Assembly (NCBI GenBank): GCA_963823755.1
Contig: CAWGMP010000003.1
Coordinates: 62,001-126,000, forward strand
Direction: 5' to 3'
DNA: 64,000 nucleotides
Source: GCA-003244245 sp963823755
GTDB taxonomy: Bacteria; Actinomycetota; Actinomycetes; Mycobacteriales; Pseudonocardiaceae
Below the pieces are notes generated by a model, which had not been told where the DNA came from, ran no database searches, and saw nothing but the letters and a program-made list of their open reading frames with translations. Positions 61,214 to 64,000 of this stretch are shown one piece after another (the stretch's first letter is position 1; every line of letters starts with the position of its first letter). Made by a program: the position numbers and the translations under genes.

Positions 61214-62255
61214 ATGATCTATTCCAAGGGGTGAAGATCTGGCGTGTCATGATCGCTTGATACGCGAAGGGTGTCCAAGATCGGCGTTCTCATCCAACGT
61301 CGAACCCCGGAGGCTCTCGTGGACGCCGATCTGGACACCCTCGCGACCGCACTGTACGTCAAGACTGATGACCTGTTGCGGATGGCGCCGCAGCGCGCGC
61401 CGTGGCGCCCGGTGATCGGATTCAGCCCACAGATCTCCGATGCAGAGCTGGTGACCCTGGCGGTGATGCAGGCCCTGCTGGGGTTCACCAGTGAGGCCCG
61501 CTGGCTGCGCTTTGCCACCACTCACCTCCGGCATCTGTTTCCCTACCTGCCCCAACAGCCGGGCTACAACAAACGGCTGCGCAACCTGGCCACCACGATC
61601 AGCTGGCTGATCGGGATGCTGGCCCGCGACACCAGCCTGTGGACCGATGACATCTGGGTCATCGACTCCACCCCGGTGGAATGCGCCCGCTCGCGTGAGG
61701 CCGTGCGCCGTAGCGAGTTGGCCGGCTGGGCTGAGTACGGCTACTGCGCCAGCCACTCCCGCTACTTCTGGGGACTACGCCTGCACCTGCTGGCCACCCT
61801 GCACGGCCTACCCATCGGCTTCGCCCTGACCGGCGCCAAAGCCGACGAACGCACCGTCCTACTCGACATCCTCCACACCGACCCCAGCCTGAGCGCCAAC
61901 CGACCCAGACAGATCCTGATGGGAGACAAGAACTACTTCGGCGCCGAGTTCGAGACCACCCTGGCCGAAGCGGACCTGACCCTGCTACGACCAGCCCGCA
62001 AAGGCGAACCAGACCGGCCAGGCAGCCGCTTCTTCAAGCCCCTGCGCCAAACCATCGAATCAATCTTCGACACCTACAAAGGCCAACTCAACCTCGAAAA
62101 CCACGGCGGCAAGACCCCCAACGGCGTCCTAATCCGCATCCTGCAACGCATCCTCGCCCTGACCACCGCGATCTGGCACAACGACCACACCGGCCAGCCG
62201 ATCAAACGCTCACTGCTGGCCTACGACCACTGACCAACCCCTTGGAATAGATCAT
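61214..62255 (+). mobile_element. Insertion sequence, copy 2 (IS982-like), inverted relative to copy 1
   Basis: 1042 bp, with the same 19-bp terminal inverted repeats as copy 1 (61214-61232 and 62237-62255) and CTAG on both sides (61210-61213, 62256-62259). It lies between asnB and the convergent erpA gene. The right CTAG contains the erpA stop codon, so a 4-bp duplication leaves that gene whole. With copy 1 it brackets about 11 kb of respiratory and biosynthetic genes. Confidence 0.93.
61271..62233 (+). CDS. IS982-like transposase (copy 2)
   Basis: The product is the same 320-aa sequence as copy 1, on the opposite strand. The DDE-type motifs WVIDSTPVECARS, MGDKNYFG and QTIESIFDTYKGQ are intact. 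The GTG at 61271 opens the frame and a GTG at 61319 is the alternative start. Identity between the copies implies a recent transposition. Confidence 0.93.
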   Translation: MSKIGVLIQRRTPEALVDADLDTLATALYVKTDDLLRMAPQRAPWRPVIGFSPQISDAELVTLAVMQALLGFTSEARWLRFATTHLRHLFPYLPQQPGYNKRLRNLATTISWLIGMLARDTSLWTDDIWVIDSTPVECARSREAVRRSELAGWAEYGYCASHSRYFWGLRLHLLATLHGLPIGFALTGAKADERTVLLDILHTDPSLSANRPRQILMGDKNYFGAEFETTLAEADLTLLRPARKGEPDRPGSRFFKPLRQTIESIFDTYKGQLNLENHGGKTPNGVLIRILQRILALTTAIWHNDHTGQPIKRSLLAYDH

Positions 62256-62618
62256 CTAGTTGAACGAGTCCCCGCAGGCGCAGGAGCCACCCGCGTTCGG
62301 GTTGTCGATGGTGAAGCCCTGCTTCTCGATCGTGTCCACAAAATCGATCACAGCACCTTGCAGGTAGGGCACGCTCATCCGGTCGACCACGACCGCGAGG
62401 CCGTTGAAGTCTCGCTTCGCATCGCCGTCGAGGCTGCGCTCATCGAAGAACAGCTGGTAGCGCAACCCGGCACAACCACCAGGCTGCACGGCGATGCGAA
62501 GGTGCATATCCGACCGGCCCTCCTGGTCGAGTAGCGCCTTCGCCTTGGCGGCGGCCGCATCGGTGAGCTTGACACCGTGGGTGGTCACCTCAGTGTCGGT
62601 GATGTTCTCGACGGTCAT
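62256..62618 (-). CDS. erpA: Iron-sulfur cluster insertion/carrier protein (IscA/ErpA type, Rv2204c-like)
   Basis: A 120-aa A-type carrier that delivers Fe-S clusters to apoproteins. The three conserved Cys are present: one in VQPGGCAGLRYQLFFDE and two in the C-terminal GSCACGDSF. The ATG at 62618 has GGAG upstream. The last codons AAC TAG overlap the CTAG at the IS boundary. The name erpA rather than iscA is by genome position. Confidence 0.9.
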   Translation of the reverse strand: MTVENITDTEVTTHGVKLTDAAAAKAKALLDQEGRSDMHLRIAVQPGGCAGLRYQLFFDERSLDGDAKRDFNGLAVVVDRMSVPYLQGAVIDFVDTIEKQGFTIDNPNAGGSCACGDSFN

Positions 62619-62780
62619 GGCTCTCCCTGGGATCGGCACTCGGCACGGACGGATCTCCACACTACGCGAACGCCCGCGACCGACGGGTGATTCCCGTGCC
62701 TCCATGATGGCACGTCAGGAGCTCACGACCCCTCCTGGAGGTGAACGGAGTGTTTCGGCCATTGCCCTAGGCTGGTCACC

Positions 62781-63425
62781 GTGAGGTTCCTGCGCGGCAA
62801 CACCGGCTCCAGCGCCGCCGACCCCCAGCCGGAGCCGGCAGGGGACGTGGAGCTGCCCGACCCGGACGACGTCACCCAACGGGCCCGTGCCGGCGGCAAG
62901 GGCAGGCCCACCCCAAGTCGCCGAGAAGCTGAGAACCGCAAGCGCGGCCCGGCACCACCCCCACCGCGTACTCAGCGGGAAGCATTACGGCGGATGCGCG
63001 GCTCCAAGCAGGAACGCCGCAACGCGGCGGCCACGCGCCGTGAACGCATGCTGGCCGGGGACGAAAAGTACCTGCTGCCCCGCGACCGCGGTCCGGTGAA
63101 GGCCTACGTGCGAGACGTGGTGGATTCTCGACGCCACCTCGCTGGCGCCTTCATGCCACTGGCGCTGCTGGTGATCGTCGTCATCCTGGTGCCGTCGCCG
63201 GTAGTGCAACAGTATGTGTCGCTGGTGTCGATGGCGATGCTCCTCGCGATCATTGTCGAGGGGGTACTGCTGGGCCGCACCGTCAAGCGCCGCGTCCACG
63301 AACGGTTCCCCAACGCATCGGAGTCCGGGGTGAGCCTGGGGTTCTACGCCATGACCAGGGCGACCCAGTTGCGCCGGCTGCGGGTGCCTAAACCTCGGGT
63401 CGGTCCCGGCGACTCGATCCCGTAG
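62781..63425 (+). CDS. DUF3043 membrane protein (Rv2206-like)
   Basis: A 214-aa protein. The N-terminal half is charged and disordered (KGRPTPSRREAENRKRG, then RMRGSKQERRNAAATRRERM). Two membrane helices follow (AGAFMPLALLVIVVILVPS and LVSMAMLLAIIVEGVLLG), and a conserved C-terminal tail ends MTRATQLRRLRVPKPRV. The function is unknown. The start is GTG 62781, divergent from erpA. Confidence 0.9.
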   Translation: MRFLRGNTGSSAADPQPEPAGDVELPDPDDVTQRARAGGKGRPTPSRREAENRKRGPAPPPPRTQREALRRMRGSKQERRNAAATRRERMLAGDEKYLLPRDRGPVKAYVRDVVDSRRHLAGAFMPLALLVIVVILVPSPVVQQYVSLVSMAMLLAIIVEGVLLGRTVKRRVHERFPNASESGVSLGFYAMTRATQLRRLRVPKPRVGPGDSIP

Positions 63426-63450
63426 TCAGCGCCCTGTCTCGCTGCGCTGG

Positions 63451-63645
63451 CTACGGTCGCAGGCCCATCGGGCCGTATATCACACACTCGCCGTCGAGCA
63501 GGGTGACCGCCTCCACCCCGCCCGCCAACAAACCCTGCCACTCGAGGCTGAGCCACTCCTCGGCGTCGGTCTGATCGTCGAACGCGATCTCGGGGCCGGG
63601 TGCTTCGCGGCCGTCTGGACCCTGGTAGCGCCACCGCATGGCCAT
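63451..63645 (-). CDS. Small conserved hypothetical protein
   Basis: A 64-aa acidic protein: MAMRWRYQGPDGREAPGPE, then AFDDQTDAEEWLSLEWQGLL and a C-terminal LLDGECVIYGPMGL. I recall similar short proteins in other actinobacteria near cob genes; the function is unknown. The ATG at 63645 has GGAG 6 nt upstream. It converges on the DUF3043 gene and is divergent from cobU. Confidence 0.75.
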   Translation of the reverse strand: MAMRWRYQGPDGREAPGPEIAFDDQTDAEEWLSLEWQGLLAGGVEAVTLLDGECVIYGPMGLRP

Positions 63646-63730
63646 CGCAAGCTCCTCTCTGTGGCCGCGCCTGCCGCTGCCCTGACTGCTGTCCTCGGTG
63701 GAGGGGCAGCCGACCGGTAGTGTCAGGCGG

Positions 63731-64000
63731 GTGCGAACGCTGGTGCTCGGCGGTGCGCGGTCCGGAAAGTCCGCGCACGCCGAGGGGTTACTCAGGGATG
63801 CACGAGTTGATTATCTGGCGACCGCCCGGCACCGGTTCGATGACCTTGACTGGGAGGCGCGGATCGCCGCGCATGTGGCCCGCAGGCCAGCGGGGTGGCG
63901 TACCGTTGAGCCCGCTGACCTGCCCAGCGCGCTGCGGGCCACCGGCCCGGTTCCGGTGCTGGTTGACGATATCGCCATCTGGCTGGCCGGAGAGCTGGAC
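63731..64000 (+). CDS. cobU: Adenosylcobinamide kinase/guanylyltransferase (partial, runs off right edge)
   Basis: The first 90 codons of CobU, which phosphorylates and guanylylates adenosylcobinamide in cobalamin nucleotide-loop assembly. The start MRTLVLGGARSGKSAHAEGL contains the P-loop GGARSGKS, followed by DYLATARHRFDDLDWEARIA and a DDIAIWLAGEL segment. The start is GTG 63731. The rest is beyond the window. Confidence 0.92.
   Translation, partial: MRTLVLGGARSGKSAHAEGLLRDARVDYLATARHRFDDLDWEARIAAHVARRPAGWRTVEPADLPSALRATGPVPVLVDDIAIWLAGELD

Overview
The window is high-GC actinobacterial chromosome, most likely from the Pseudonocardiaceae or a related mycolata-like lineage. The evidence is the gene content: ergothioneine genes (egtABC), a mycothiol-dependent-enzyme family protein, GarA, the FtsR-type MerR regulator, UDP-galactopyranose mutase, PimB'-type mannosyltransferase, PASTA kinase PknL and the actinobacterial bc1-aa3 genes qcrCAB/ctaC/ctaE/ctaF. 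GTG starts and 4-nt stop/start overlaps are frequent. Order and strand of many genes match the M. tuberculosis blocks Rv1826-Rv1832 and Rv2175c-Rv2206 as I recall them; no database search was run.

Layout. 1-3.4 kb: egtA-egtB-egtC on the minus strand, with egtC running off the left edge. 3.5-8.6 kb: an ABC exporter half-transporter, a small HTH protein, an ABC-F ATPase and an acVLRF1-type peptidyl-tRNA hydrolase. 8.7-16.5 kb: a lycopene-cyclase-like flavoprotein, a phosphopantetheinyl transferase, a HAD phosphatase/mutase overlapping a GH65 disaccharide phosphorylase, a PfkB sugar kinase and GuaB1. 16.5-18.3 kb: a DUF885 lipoprotein that looks foreign. 18.5-20.9 kb: two overlapping CNNM/CBS membrane proteins. 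21-27.8 kb: gcvP under a tandem glycine riboswitch, then (reading right to left) the MerR / DUF151 nuclease / FtsR / GarA block and a CDP-alcohol phosphatidyltransferase. 27.8-32.2 kb: glf, a mycothiol-dependent-family protein, a methyltransferase and a Ser/Thr kinase whose expected start codon is missing. 32.3-38.5 kb: a Ski2-like helicase, a redoxin, small proteins, and the Rv2175c-like regulator divergent from pknL. 38.6-47.3 kb: aroG, 6-phosphofructokinase with pyrophosphate-type residues, an Rv2179c-like exonuclease, a remnant of a tyrosine integrase, an acyltransferase, an SRPBCC protein, a metallophosphoesterase, a FadD15-like ligase and PimB'. 47.4-51.3 kb: two paralogous NlpC/P60 hydrolases, the first behind a c-di-AMP (ydaO) riboswitch, separated by a small Cys-rich protein and an insertion sequence. 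51.5-61.2 kb: trpD, a degenerate receiver protein, ctaE, qcrCAB, ctaF, ctaC and asnB. 61.2-64 kb: a second IS copy of the same length with an identical transposase in opposite orientation, an IscA/ErpA protein, a DUF3043 protein, a small hypothetical, and cobU cut by the right edge.

Most of the window is housekeeping: redox thiols, the cell envelope (glf, PimB', NlpC/P60, aroG/trpD for aromatics), central carbon and nitrogen control (GarA, gcvP, pfk, asnB) and the respiratory supercomplex. The accessory signals are the two IS copies inserted at CTAG (one exactly on the erpA stop codon), the integrase remnant, the probably transferred DUF885 gene, a patch of unusual codon use across the HAD/GH65 junction, and several precise hairpins or direct repeats. 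I did not find a convincing new multi-gene system. The items most worth a second look are the kinase with a possible AUC start, the GarA phosphosite change, the one-sided riboswitch control of the NlpC/P60 pair, and the IS target-site behaviour.
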